Shown here: one piece after another, positions 6,832-14,175 of the stretch
How positions within the stretch are numbered: position 1 is the first letter of the stretch
Layout of the letters: each line of letters opens with the position of its first letter
Origin: UBA5336 sp964625835
GTDB taxonomy: Bacteria > Pseudomonadota > Alphaproteobacteria > Caulobacterales > Hyphomonadaceae
Assembly (NCBI GenBank): GCA_964625835.1
Contig: CAZVES010000071.1
Location: forward strand, 1 to 14,231
Length of the DNA: 14,231 bases
Reading direction: 5' to 3'
Program-made: the position numbers and the translations under genes
Notes under the pieces: model-generated
What the model saw: the letters and a program-made list of their open reading frames with translations, nothing else
What the model was told of the DNA's origin: nothing
Databases searched by the model: none

Positions 6832-8481
6832 TTAACGCCTCCAGACCAGAAAGGCGAATACTGCAAGCAGAACAAGCGTTACTGGAAATAATATCTGACC
6901 AGCGCGTGACTGGAAAAAAGGCGGGTTTTCAGGTGTGGGAAGGCGCGCCCGGCCGACCTGGCCGCGCCAATTCGGGATGTCCGAGCGGAGGCCGCTGGTG
7001 CGCATCACCTCGCGGCCCTTGCCATCGACCATGGCTGAGGCGCCCCGCGCGGCGACCCGCGCAATCGGCAGGCCGGTCTCGATTGCCCGGTAGCGGTTCT
7101 GGGCATAGTGCTGTTGGGGGCCGATCAGGGTGCCAAACCAGCCATCATTCGAAACAAGCACGATCCATTCAGCCCCTTGGCCAGCCGTGGACTGGGCATC
7201 CCGCGCGACGTTCGGATAAAGGCCCTCATAGCAGATCATGGCGACGAAGGGCGGCACGCCTTCGCTGTAAATGACACTGGGGCCGGGGCCTGGAGTGAAA
7301 CCCGACGTGGCCATCCTCTGGACAGCCCCGGGCAGGATGCCTGCAATCGCCTCGCCAAAGGGCAGGATCTGGGTGGCGGGCAATTCCCCGACGGGTACGA
7401 GCCTGTGCTTGTCATAGAGCCCGGCCGCGCCCGTCCGGGCGCTGTCCTGGCCAAGAACCGCGAGGGAGTTGTACCAAGTCAGTTCGCCGTCGTTCTGTTC
7501 GTAGCGCGCCGTGCCGGCGATCAGAGTGCGCTCGCGCAGATAGGCTGTGGCTGGTTCCAGGTTGCGCGCGAGCAGCAGGGGGGATCCGATAGCCCCTTCC
7601 GGCCAGATCACGATGTCCCCTGGCAGCGAGGGAATGTCCCGAAGGAATTCCAGATACCTGCGAAACACCTCGGGATTGACACCCTCTGCGGTATATTTCT
7701 GGTTCTGCGGAACGCCCACATCCATCAGGACAACATCCGTCTCGGTCATCTCCGGGTCCACGGATATTCTTTCAGAGCCCCATGCCCACAAGGTCGCCAG
7801 CCCTATCACCGCCGCCAGGCATGGTGCAAAGCGCAAGACCATGCTGCGGTCTTGGCGTCCATCGACGAGCGCGGCGGGGGTTGCACAGGCCAGGACAGTT
7901 ATCGCTGTCAGCCAGTACACACCACCCAGGCTGGCAGCCTGGGACATGGCCCCGCCCGGCACCCAGCTCGTTCCGGCGAGGTTCCATGGAAAACCGCCAA
8001 AAAGCGTTCCGCGGGTAAATTCGGCCATTGCAAGGAAAAGCGCGAAAGCGAAGATTCGCGACGGGGATGCGCTCCAGAAGGCGCCTGCCATGGCCATGGC
8101 TGCGCCCCATATCAGCGCCATGCCCCCGGGCAGGAGAATGAGGGGCATCCAGATGAAGACCGCGTGCTTTTCGGGCTCAACCAGAAACGGCTGGGCCGTC
8201 CAGTGCAGGGACGCCAGGAAAAAACCGAAACCGAAACTCCAGCCGCGCGCAAAGATCGCCTTGCCCCATCGCGCCTGTCCCCTGGCGCCGTCGATCATCC
8301 AGATCAGTCCCGTGAAACTGACCACAAGCGCCAGGGTCAGGTGAAAGGGTGCGAAAGCCAGGGCAGAGAATGCGCCGAACAGGGCAGACAATAGCCAAGC
8401 TTTCCACCCCGTCGCGAGGGCCAGGGTTTCGCGAAGGGGGCCCAGCAATGGCACCCCATGGCCACGGATCGCCTCAGCCAT
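6832..8481 (-). CDS. lnt: Apolipoprotein N-acyltransferase
   Basis: A 549-residue inner-membrane enzyme that adds the third acyl chain to the N-terminal cysteine of lipoproteins, the last step of lipoprotein maturation. The N-terminal half (about 30-235) holds several hydrophobic segments and the family motif FGGFPWNLAG (161-170). The C-terminal half is the periplasmic nitrilase (CN_hydrolase) domain. Its catalytic triad is visible as Glu295 in IWPEGA, Lys358 in YDKHRLVPVGE and Cys417 in MICYEG. SNDGWFG (444-450) and the HYAQNRYRAIETG block (458-470) are also conserved. A final membrane helix (530-547) ends in WRR. The ATG begins three bases after the corC stop, so the two are one transcriptional unit, as is usual in alphaproteobacteria. 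The lipoprotein-like genes at 4191 and 12715 would be substrates. No transcription terminator is obvious between lnt and the Xre gene. Confidence 0.97.
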   Translation of the reverse strand: MAEAIRGHGVPLLGPLRETLALATGWKAWLLSALFGAFSALAFAPFHLTLALVVSFTGLIWMIDGARGQARWGKAIFARGWSFGFGFFLASLHWTAQPFLVEPEKHAVFIWMPLILLPGGMALIWGAAMAMAGAFWSASPSRIFAFALFLAMAEFTRGTLFGGFPWNLAGTSWVPGGAMSQAASLGGVYWLTAITVLACATPAALVDGRQDRSMVLRFAPCLAAVIGLATLWAWGSERISVDPEMTETDVVLMDVGVPQNQKYTAEGVNPEVFRRYLEFLRDIPSLPGDIVIWPEGAIGSPLLLARNLEPATAYLRERTLIAGTARYEQNDGELTWYNSLAVLGQDSARTGAAGLYDKHRLVPVGELPATQILPFGEAIAGILPGAVQRMATSGFTPGPGPSVIYSEGVPPFVAMICYEGLYPNVARDAQSTAGQGAEWIVLVSNDGWFGTLIGPQQHYAQNRYRAIETGLPIARVAARGASAMVDGKGREVMRTSGLRSDIPNWRGQVGRARLPTPENPPFFQSRAGQILFPVTLVLLAVFAFLVWRR

Positions 8482-8484
8482 GAA

Positions 8485-9339
8485 TCAGCTGGCGTCTGTT
8501 GCGGGCGGCGTGGGCCGCAGCCGCAGTCGCTTGATGCGCCGCGTGTCGGCATCGACGATTTCCACATCAAACCCCGCAGGATGGCGCAGGACTTCGCCGC
8601 GCACTGGTATGCGCCCCGCCAGGGCAAAGGTTACACCGCCGAGTGTGTCGATCTCCGCCTCATTGTCCGGTAGAGACAGATCATGGCCTGTCTCGTCCAG
8701 GAAGTCCTCGATTTCCATACGGGCATCCACCTCAATGAGATTGCGTGCGCGCCGCAGTAACGACACCTCCTCTTCATCGTGCTCGTCTTCGATGTCGCCG
8801 ACAATCTCCTCGACAAGATCTTCCAGCGAAACCAGGCCATCGGTGCCGCCATACTCATCCACGACAAGGGCCAGGTGGATCCGCGAGGCCTGCATCTTCA
8901 CGAGAAGGTCGGCGAGAGGCATGGAGTCGGGCACATAGAGCACTTCCCGGCGCACGCGATCAATCGGGCGCGCATCGTCTTCGCAGCCCTTTGCAATCTC
9001 GGCGACCATGTCCTTTATGTGAACAAACCCCAACGGATGGTCGAGTGTTTCACGGTAGACCGGAAGGCGCGAATGGGACTCCCTCGCAAAGGCCTGGAGC
9101 ATTTCTGAAAGCGTGGCCGACTCCTCTATGGCAATGATGTCCGCCCGCGGGATCATGACATCGGAAACCTGTGCTTTTTCAAATCGCGCGATGCGAAGGC
9201 GCATATCGCTCGGGTGAGAGCTCCCATTCGGCCGGGCTGGTTCTTCGGTGGCCAGTTCATTGCGTCGGCCGAGGCGCAACAGCCTGGCGATCCGACTTCG
9301 TGCCGGCTCGCCTTTTTCAGAAGGGTCGGGGTCTGTCAT
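8485..9339 (-). CDS. corC: CorC/HlyC-type CBS-domain protein
   Basis: A 284-residue cytosolic protein of the hemolysin C/CorC family. A short polar N-terminus is followed by a CBS pair (about 57-180: VSDVMIPRADIIAI at 58-71, SRLPVYRETLDHPLGFVHIKD at 90-110, ALVVDEYGGTDGLVSLEDLVEEIVGDI at 157-183). The C-terminal CorC_HlyC domain (about 195-275) includes IDTLGG (230-235). These proteins bind adenosine nucleotides through the CBS pair. Roles suggested for relatives include Mg/Co efflux (with CorA) and ribosome- or envelope-linked functions; which applies here is not shown. The unusual feature of CNNM/TlyC relatives, an N-terminal membrane domain, is absent, matching the short CorC form. Two in-frame ATGs lie at 9345 and 9339, just after the ybeY stop. 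I prefer 9339 because a GAAG sequence is then about eight bases upstream. The frame is open further upstream inside ybeY, but that part has no homology. Confidence 0.93.
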   Translation of the reverse strand: MTDPDPSEKGEPARSRIARLLRLGRRNELATEEPARPNGSSHPSDMRLRIARFEKAQVSDVMIPRADIIAIEESATLSEMLQAFARESHSRLPVYRETLDHPLGFVHIKDMVAEIAKGCEDDARPIDRVRREVLYVPDSMPLADLLVKMQASRIHLALVVDEYGGTDGLVSLEDLVEEIVGDIEDEHDEEEVSLLRRARNLIEVDARMEIEDFLDETGHDLSLPDNEAEIDTLGGVTFALAGRIPVRGEVLRHPAGFDVEIVDADTRRIKRLRLRPTPPATDAS

Positions 9340-9349
9340 CGCCATCGCT

Positions 9350-9814
9350 TCAAGGATTGGCCGAATATGGGTCAACGAGACCCAGTCTGGCAAGCGCAGA
9401 GACTTCCATGGCTTCCATTTCTCCGGCTTCCTCGTCGGTTTCATGGTCGAAGCCAAGCAGGTGAAAATAGCCGTGGATCAGAAGATGGGTCACGTGATCT
9501 TCTAGCGACAGGCCCAAACGTTGGGCATCACCGCTGCATACACCAAAGCCGAGGGCGAGGTCGCCAAGAAAGCTGCCATCGCGCTCGTCGGCCGGAAAGG
9601 AAAGAATATCAGTGGCCTTGTCCTTGCCGCGCCACTGGGCGTTCAGGCGTTGCATCTCGTCGTCACTGGCCAGCAGGATGGCAATCTCACCCTGACGGGG
9701 CTCAGCCAGTTCCCGCCGCCCCGCTTCGATGGCCCGTTGTGCCAGCGCCTCGGGTTGGCCAAGGCTGTTCCAGGCATCATCGGCAATGCGCAGGTCGATC
9801 TGCTGCAGGGTCAT
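9350..9814 (-). CDS. ybeY: Endoribonuclease YbeY / rRNA maturation factor
   Basis: A 154-residue protein of the UPF0054 family, a zinc-dependent single-strand endoribonuclease needed for 16S rRNA 3' processing and ribosome quality control. The diagnostic H-x3-H-x5-H zinc site is visible as His114, His118 and His124 in HGYFHLLGFDH. The conserved LNAQWRGKDKATDILSFP (57-74) and GDLALGF (84-90) blocks precede it. Length is typical. The ATG overlaps the phoH stop as ATGA, indicating translational coupling. It is followed by corC with a gap of about ten bases. The phoH-ybeY-corC order is widely conserved in proteobacteria, which supports the call. Confidence 0.97.
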   Translation of the reverse strand: MTLQQIDLRIADDAWNSLGQPEALAQRAIEAGRRELAEPRQGEIAILLASDDEMQRLNAQWRGKDKATDILSFPADERDGSFLGDLALGFGVCSGDAQRLGLSLEDHVTHLLIHGYFHLLGFDHETDEEAGEMEAMEVSALARLGLVDPYSANP

Positions 9815-10800
9815 GGCGTCCCGGCCGCCTCATAGGCGTCGATGATGCGCGAGACCAGGGCATGGCGCACCACGTCTTTGGGGGTGAGGCGCGTGATCGC
9901 AAGGCCTTCAATACCGTCAAGGATTTCCAGGGCATGGGCCAGGCCAGAGGTCTGACCTTTCGGCAAGTCCACCTGTCCGGGGTCACCCGTCACCACCATG
10001 CGCGATTCGCGGCCAAGTCGGGTGAGCAGCATCTTCATCTGGGCCACCGACGTATTCTGGGCCTCATCGACCACGACAAAGGCTTTCTTGAGCGTACGCC
10101 CCCGCATGAAGGCGAGCGGCGCCACTTCGATAGAAGGCGTCTTGCCCGCCATGCGCTTTTCCAGTTCCTCACCCCGCATGAAGTCGCGCAGGGAGTCCCA
10201 GATGGGCTGCATGTAAGGGTCCACCTTTTCCTCCAGCGTGCCAGGAAGGAAACCCAGTTTCTCACCAGCCTCGACCGCGGGCCGGGTGACAATCAGGCGC
10301 TCGACCGAGCCCTGGAGCAGGGCGGAGGTGCCGGCCGCCACCGCCAGATAGGTCTTGCCGGTTCCGGCTGGCCCGACGCCGAAAACAAGTCCGTTGCCTG
10401 TGTCGGCCAACTGGCTGAGATAGGCTGCCTGGCCACGGGTCTGGGCGGTGACGGGCCGGCGCAGACCGCCGAGGCTTCCGAATGCGCCGCTGCCGGGCAT
10501 AATTGCGGCGACCGAACCATCCACGTCGAGTTCGCCCGAATCGGCACCCTTCTGCAGACGGCGCTCGAATTCCGCCAGTGCGGCCTCGGCGAGGGAGACG
10601 CCTTCGGCCGTGCCGAAGATCATGATACCGCCACCCTGGCTTTCAAGGCGCACGGAATGGTCTTCCAGCTTCGCCTCGAAGCGCTGAAGGTGCTTGTGGT
10701 GGGGACCGCAAAGGTCGCGCAGGCGCTCGGCAGACGCCACCGCGTAGAACCGGCTGATCGGAGCGCCCGGCGAGGCGGCTTTGCGCGGCGACAGGCTCAA
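9811..10800 (-). CDS. phoH: PhoH-family ATPase, TTG start
   Basis: A 329-residue P-loop ATPase of the PhoH/YbeZ family, a probable RNA helicase-like partner of YbeY. An N-terminal domain (about 15-100, KH-like GxxG region around 57-64) precedes the NTPase core. Walker A is GPAGTGKT (143-150), VTRPAVEAGEKLGFLPG follows (171-187), Walker B is FVVVDEAQNT (241-250), and TGDPGQVDLP (271-280) is the sensor region. The open frame extends to 11493 inside miaB but lacks homology there. No ATG or GTG sits at the right place: the homologous part begins just after a TTG at 10800-10798, which overlaps the miaB TGA as TTGA. A strong GGAGG at 10812-10808, seven bases upstream, supports that TTG as the real start. 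The stop overlaps the ybeY start by four bases. Confidence 0.94.
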   Translation of the reverse strand: MSLSPRKAASPGAPISRFYAVASAERLRDLCGPHHKHLQRFEAKLEDHSVRLESQGGGIMIFGTAEGVSLAEAALAEFERRLQKGADSGELDVDGSVAAIMPGSGAFGSLGGLRRPVTAQTRGQAAYLSQLADTGNGLVFGVGPAGTGKTYLAVAAGTSALLQGSVERLIVTRPAVEAGEKLGFLPGTLEEKVDPYMQPIWDSLRDFMRGEELEKRMAGKTPSIEVAPLAFMRGRTLKKAFVVVDEAQNTSVAQMKMLLTRLGRESRMVVTGDPGQVDLPKGQTSGLAHALEILDGIEGLAITRLTPKDVVRHALVSRIIDAYEAAGTP

Positions 10801-12173
10801 GCGGCGGCCTCCGCGGGCGATCTCAATTCGCCAGTCAGGGAATTCAGGCTGGAGCCGACAATCTCGACATCGACGATCTCGCCTTCGATCCCTTCCGGGC
10901 CATCGAAATGCACCGCCTGGAGATAGGGTGAGCGACCGTGGAGCTGGCCGTCCAGCCGTCCCTTGCCGGTGACGAGCACGGGCAGGATCTGGCCCACCTT
11001 GGAGGCGTTGAATTCCGTCTGCTGCTCTCTGATGAGGGCCTGGAGCCGTTGCAGCCGAGCATCCTTGGTGGCCTCGTCGACCTGGCCGAACATGTCGGCC
11101 GCCGGCGTCCCGGGGCGTGGGCTGTACTTGAAGGAGTAGGCCGAGGCATATCCCACCGCGCGGACCAGTTCCATCGTGTCCTCGAAGTCGCGGTCGCGCT
11201 CGCCGGGAAAGCCGACGATGAAATCGCTGGCGAGAGCGATGTCCGGCCGGGCCGCGCGCACCTTGTCGATGATGTCCAGATAGTGCTGGGCCGTGTGGCC
11301 GCGATTCATGGCCTTCAATATGGCGTCGGAGCCCGACTGCACGGGCAGGTGAAGATAGGGCATCATGGCGGGCGTGTCGCCATGGGCGGTGATCAGGTCG
11401 TCGTCCATGTCGCGCGGATGGCTGGTGGTGTAGCGGATGCGCTCGATGCCGCCGATCCCGGAGAGGTGACGCGCCAGGGCGCCGAGGCTCCATTCCGAGC
11501 CGCCCTCAATGGCCGGGGCCGCGCCATGCCAGGCATTCACGTTCTGGCCGAGCAGGGTGACCTCGCGCACGCCCTGGGCGGCCAGGGACCGGGCCTCAAG
11601 GGTGATGTCGTCCACGCTGCGAGAGACCTCGGCCCCGCGCGTGTAGGGCACAACGCAGAAGGTGCAGAACTTGTCGCAGCCTTCCTGCACGCTGAGGAAC
11701 GCGGTCGGGCCATCGGCCTCGCGAGACTTTGGCAGGGCATCGAACTTGTCGAGGGTCTCGAAATCGGTCTCAAGCCGGTCGCCCATGGCGCGGCTGGTGC
11801 GGGCGATCATCTCGGGCAGCTTGTGGTAGGCCTGCGGGCCGAGCACCAGGTCCACAGCGGGCTGGCGGCGCATGATCTCCTCGCCCTCGGCCTGCGCAAC
11901 GCAGCCCGCCACGGCGATCGTCATCCGCCCGCCGGCCTCTTCCTTCATCTTCTTGATTCTGCCAAGCTCGCTGTAGACCTTCTCGGTGGCTTTCTCGCGT
12001 ATGTGGCAAGTGTTGAGCACGACAAGGTCAGCGCCCTCGGGCGCATCCACCGGGGCATAGCCGAGCGGGGCCAGCACATCGCGCATACGCTCGGAGTCGT
12101 ACACGTTCATCTGGCAGCCATAGGTCTTGATAAAGAGCCGCTTCTTGTCCGGCCCGGAAGCAGTGTCGGTCAT
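10797..12173 (-). CDS. miaB: tRNA-2-methylthio-N6-dimethylallyladenosine synthase
   Basis: A 458-residue radical-SAM methylthiotransferase that converts i6A37 to ms2i6A37 in tRNAs reading UNN codons. The N-terminal UPF0004 domain carries the three cysteines of the auxiliary cluster: Cys20 in KTYGCQMNVYDSERM, Cys56 in LNTCHIREKA and Cys91 in VAGCVAQAEG. The radical-SAM CxxxCxxC is Cys166, Cys170 and Cys173 in EGCDKFCTFCVVPYTRG. Further family blocks are LLGQNVNAW and the HLPVQSGSDAILKAMNRGH region. A TRAM domain occupies about the last 65 residues. The RG after the cluster and the QMN/YDSERM wording favour MiaB over RimO or MtaB. The ATG at 12173 follows a 101-base gap after the lipoprotein gene, so an operon promoter may lie there. 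phoH follows directly with overlapping stop and start. Confidence 0.97.
   Translation of the reverse strand: MTDTASGPDKKRLFIKTYGCQMNVYDSERMRDVLAPLGYAPVDAPEGADLVVLNTCHIREKATEKVYSELGRIKKMKEEAGGRMTIAVAGCVAQAEGEEIMRRQPAVDLVLGPQAYHKLPEMIARTSRAMGDRLETDFETLDKFDALPKSREADGPTAFLSVQEGCDKFCTFCVVPYTRGAEVSRSVDDITLEARSLAAQGVREVTLLGQNVNAWHGAAPAIEGGSEWSLGALARHLSGIGGIERIRYTTSHPRDMDDDLITAHGDTPAMMPYLHLPVQSGSDAILKAMNRGHTAQHYLDIIDKVRAARPDIALASDFIVGFPGERDRDFEDTMELVRAVGYASAYSFKYSPRPGTPAADMFGQVDEATKDARLQRLQALIREQQTEFNASKVGQILPVLVTGKGRLDGQLHGRSPYLQAVHFDGPEGIEGEIVDVEIVGSSLNSLTGELRSPAEAAA
10808..10812 (-). promoter_or_regulatory. Shine-Dalgarno that fixes the phoH TTG start
   Basis: GGAGG on the minus strand lies within the last codons of miaB, seven bases before the TTG at 10800. 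It is one of the best ribosome-binding matches in the window and singles out the TTG over downstream GTG codons. Confidence 0.7.
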
Positions 12174-12250
12174 CGGTGGGTATATGGCTCAAACCACCCG
12201 CAAATGCCAGTGAAAACGGGGATATGGGTCAGCCCCCACTGATGATCGGG

Positions 12251-12271
12251 AAAACCTGACCGGCCGGCAGG
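12251..12271 (-). terminator. Probable intrinsic terminator after the SecD-P1-head-like lipoprotein
   Basis: Read on the minus strand, CCTGCC, a GGCC loop and GGTCAGG form a short GC-rich hairpin with one bulged base. It is followed by TTTT and then pyrimidines. It begins a few bases after the lipoprotein stop at 12275 and would separate that gene from miaB. The stem is short, so confidence is moderate. Confidence 0.42.
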
Positions 12272-12274
12272 CAA

Positions 12275-12715
12275 TCACCCCCCCGTCTGGACGGGGCATG
12301 GACCCGACAGTCGCGCGACGATGTCACTGGCGGCGCTGCGCGTATAGTTGCCACTGATCAGGACATTCCCGCTGAGAATGGGCGTGTTGACGACCGGTTC
12401 GGCGATGAGTTCCTCATCCAGGCGAAGGGGGAGGGCCTGTCCGAGGCTCTCTCGCGTGATCTGGGCAACGGCGAGGGCATACTCCTCCGCCAGGTTGATC
12501 GAAACACCGTATTCTCCGGTTATGGGGGAATGCTGGAGTTGCGCGACCAGCTGGTCGCGCGGCACGGCAACCTCGCCAATCTGAAGCTGTGCGGGTGCAA
12601 CACCGTCGGGGCGGCAAACTGCTGAAAGGTTCGGCGTGTCCCCGGAACGATCAACGCAGGCCGATAGTGCCGAGAGGCCCATCAGTATACCAACACCTGC
12701 GATCTTGCGCATCAT
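12275..12715 (-). CDS. Small lipoprotein with SecD P1-head-like domain
   Basis: A 146-residue protein with a clean type II signal: positive MMRK, hydrophobic 5-19, lipobox LSAC with Cys20 as the lipidated residue. After a linker, residues about 70-138 read like the P1 head subdomain of SecD. Visible matches are a VSINL strand (71-75), AVAQITRESLGQALPLRLDEELIAEPVV (82-109, compare the SecD pattern T.xN.GK.fAIvLDg.viSAPvI), PILSGNVLISGNYTRSAASDIV (112-133, compare GG..ISGnFt.eeA.dLA). No membrane helices or other SecD parts are present, so this is a stand-alone domain. Function is unknown; envelope or secretion-related roles are only a guess. Two adjacent ATGs (12715, 12712) could start it. The frame is open to 13180 but that extension runs over rplS and is low-complexity, so it is rejected. 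Cys34 and Cys140 might pair in the periplasm. Confidence 0.8.
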   Translation of the reverse strand: MMRKIAGVGILMGLSALSACVDRSGDTPNLSAVCRPDGVAPAQLQIGEVAVPRDQLVAQLQHSPITGEYGVSINLAEEYALAVAQITRESLGQALPLRLDEELIAEPVVNTPILSGNVLISGNYTRSAASDIVARLSGPCPVQTGG

Positions 12716-12810
12716 CTCGACCCAACCTGCGAATACCCTGTGCTGTCGGCGCGAAACACGACCGAACACCCACCACCGCAAAGCAACATTGTCATTCGGG
12801 GCGCAGATAC

Positions 12811-12844
12811 AAGAGAAAACCCCGCCGCAAGGCGCGCGGCGGGG
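12811..12844 (-). terminator. Intrinsic terminator of the trmD-rplS unit
   Basis: A perfect nine-base-pair GC stem (CCCCGCCGC / GCGGCGGGG, 12820-12828 and 12836-12844) with a seven-base loop is followed on the minus strand by TTTTCTCTT. It sits about 50 bases after the rplS stop. On the plus strand the 3' flank is not a T-run, so it is oriented for the minus-strand genes. Confidence 0.82.
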
Positions 12845-12896
12845 TATAAATTTGTCTTTAATGAAGGCCTGCGGATCAGCCAGGGAGAAAGTCCCC

Positions 12897-13463
12897 TTAA
12901 GCCTCCCCACCATCGGGAGCGGCCTCTTCGGCGGCGGCTTCAGCCTCGGCGGCCTTGGCAGCGGCGGCCTCTTCCTCGGCCTTGGCCTTGGCGAGGGCTT
13001 CGCGCTCCTTGGCGGCGGCCTCCTGGCGGGCGGCCTTGTTGGCGGCGCGCTGGCGCTTGCGCTCGGTCTTGGAGACGGCAATCTCGACCTGCTCGATGCC
13101 GTGGCCAGTGGTGCGCTCTGCGATCCGGGCCGATTTTCCGCGACGGTCGCGCAGATAATACAGCTTGGCGCGGCGCACACGGCCTTTGCGCTTCACCTCG
13201 ACGGAATCGACATTGGGCGAGTAGATCGGAAAGACGCGCTCGACACCCTCGCCGAAGGAGATCTTGCGGACCGTGAAGGTCTCGTTCAGGCCGCCGCCCT
13301 TGCGGGCAATGCACACGCCTTCGAAGCGCTGGATACGCTCGCGCTCGCCTTCCTTGATGCGCACGTTCACCGACAGCGTGTCGCCGGGCGAGAAGTCTGG
13401 GAGGGTCTTGTCGGCGTGGAGGCGGGCGGCCTCTTCGGCTTCCAGGGTTTCAATCACGTTCAT
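12897..13463 (-). CDS. rplS: 50S ribosomal protein L19 with long Ala/Glu/Lys C-terminal tail
   Basis: Ribosomal protein L19, at the interface of the two subunits. The core (about 1-118) is standard: FSPGDTLSVNVRIKEGERERIQRFEGVCIARK (24-55), FTVRKISFGEGVERVFPIYSPNV (63-85), and KRKGRVRRAKLYYLRDRRGKSARIAER (91-117). Typical L19 is about 115-130 residues. This one has 188, the extra ~60 being a low-complexity tail: a basic part (TERKRQRAANKAARQEAAAKERE) followed by an acidic Ala/Glu part ending in DGGEA. Similar extended tails occur in some alphaproteobacterial L19 proteins, so this is not a frameshift artefact: the reading frame is open, has codon bias like its neighbours and ends just before a terminator. 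The ATG overlaps the end of trmD by 14 bases, with GGAG at 13474-13471, seven bases upstream and inside trmD. Confidence 0.97.
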   Translation of the reverse strand: MNVIETLEAEEAARLHADKTLPDFSPGDTLSVNVRIKEGERERIQRFEGVCIARKGGGLNETFTVRKISFGEGVERVFPIYSPNVDSVEVKRKGRVRRAKLYYLRDRRGKSARIAERTTGHGIEQVEIAVSKTERKRQRAANKAARQEAAAKEREALAKAKAEEEAAAAKAAEAEAAAEEAAPDGGEA

Positions 13464-14175
13464 CGCCAGTCTCCGGACGCTTGGGCTCTATACTCGATTT
13501 GCGATCAAGGAGGTCGGGCCGCCTCTCACGCGTGATCTTCTCGGCTTCGGTGCGCCGCCATTCGGCAACCTTTCCATGGTCGCCCGACGTCAGCACCTGC
13601 GGAACTTCCCGCCCCTCCCACACCCTTGGCCGGGTGTAATGGGGATATTCGAGCAGCCCCGCCTCAAAACTCTCTTCCTCCAGCGAGGCCTCATTGCCCG
13701 CGACACCGGGAAGGAGCCTCACACACGCCTCGATCAGCGCCTGGGCCGCCACCTCGCCGCCGGCGAGCACGAAGTCGCCCAGCGAGATTTCTTCCATGTC
13801 GCAGGCCTCGATCGCCCGCTGGTCCAAGCCTTCAAAGCGGCCGCAAAACAAAATCAACCCTGGTCCGGTCGCGATCTCTCGCACACGGGCCTGGGTGAGC
13901 GGCTTGCCCCTCGGGCTCAGATATATGAGTGGCCGTTCCCCACGGGGCGTACCACTGACCGCTGCCGCCGCCACATCGGGGCGAATGACCATACCGGCAC
14001 CACCCCCAAAAGGGGTGTCGTCAACGGATCGATGCTTATGGTGTGAAAAAGTTCGGATGTCCAGTGTCTCAAGTGACCAAATTCCAGCCTGGCGCGCGCG
14101 CTCGAGGATCGAGACGCCAAGCACGCCGGGAAACGCCTCCGGAAAGAGGGTCAGGACAGAGGCCTTGAAGGTCAT
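13450..14175 (-). CDS. trmD: tRNA (guanine-N1-)-methyltransferase
   Basis: A 241-residue SPOUT methyltransferase that makes m1G37 in tRNAs with G36, preventing +1 frameshifts. Signature parts are visible: VLTLFPEAFPG near the start, VDDTPFGGGAGMV (51-63), YLSPRGKPLTQ (85-95), FCGRFEGLDQR (110-120) and ISLGDFVLAGGE (130-141), the last three building the knotted SAM-binding site. The C-terminal part includes YPHYTRP.VW.G..VP.VL.SGDH and ends in a charged tail. Length is normal. The ATG at 14175 is the family start; CAGGG lies directly before it. Downstream it overlaps rplS by 14 bases. rimM normally precedes trmD, but only 56 bases remain on that side, too few to identify it. Confidence 0.96.
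   Translation of the reverse strand: MTFKASVLTLFPEAFPGVLGVSILERARQAGIWSLETLDIRTFSHHKHRSVDDTPFGGGAGMVIRPDVAAAAVSGTPRGERPLIYLSPRGKPLTQARVREIATGPGLILFCGRFEGLDQRAIEACDMEEISLGDFVLAGGEVAAQALIEACVRLLPGVAGNEASLEEESFEAGLLEYPHYTRPRVWEGREVPQVLTSGDHGKVAEWRRTEAEKITRERRPDLLDRKSSIEPKRPETGDERD

Noticed and set aside
7108..8394. Plus-strand open frame of 428 codons opposite lnt
   Set aside because: Antisense to lnt, whose catalytic triad is complete; no domain can be recognised in this frame.
9214..10926. Plus-strand open frame of 570 codons opposite corC, ybeY and phoH
   Set aside because: Antisense to three conserved genes with intact motifs; composition is rich in Arg, Gly and His and matches no family.
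10801..11493. N-terminal extension of the phoH frame into miaB
   Set aside because: The extension is Arg/His/Pro-rich, overlaps miaB completely and has no PhoH homology; the TTG at 10800 with GGAGG explains the start.
10938..12242. Plus-strand open frame of 434 codons opposite miaB
   Set aside because: Complementary shadow of miaB; its repeated His/Gly/Ala pattern follows from the codon bias of the real gene.
12920..13030. Repeat-like GCC/GGC-rich stretch
   Set aside because: It encodes the Ala/Glu/Lys tail of L19; the repetition is codon-level low complexity rather than a DNA repeat element or CRISPR.
12716..13180. N-terminal extension of the lipoprotein frame over rplS
   Set aside because: It is a shifted-frame reading of the L19 tail (Pro/Arg/Ser repeats) and would bury the clear signal peptide and lipobox at 12715.
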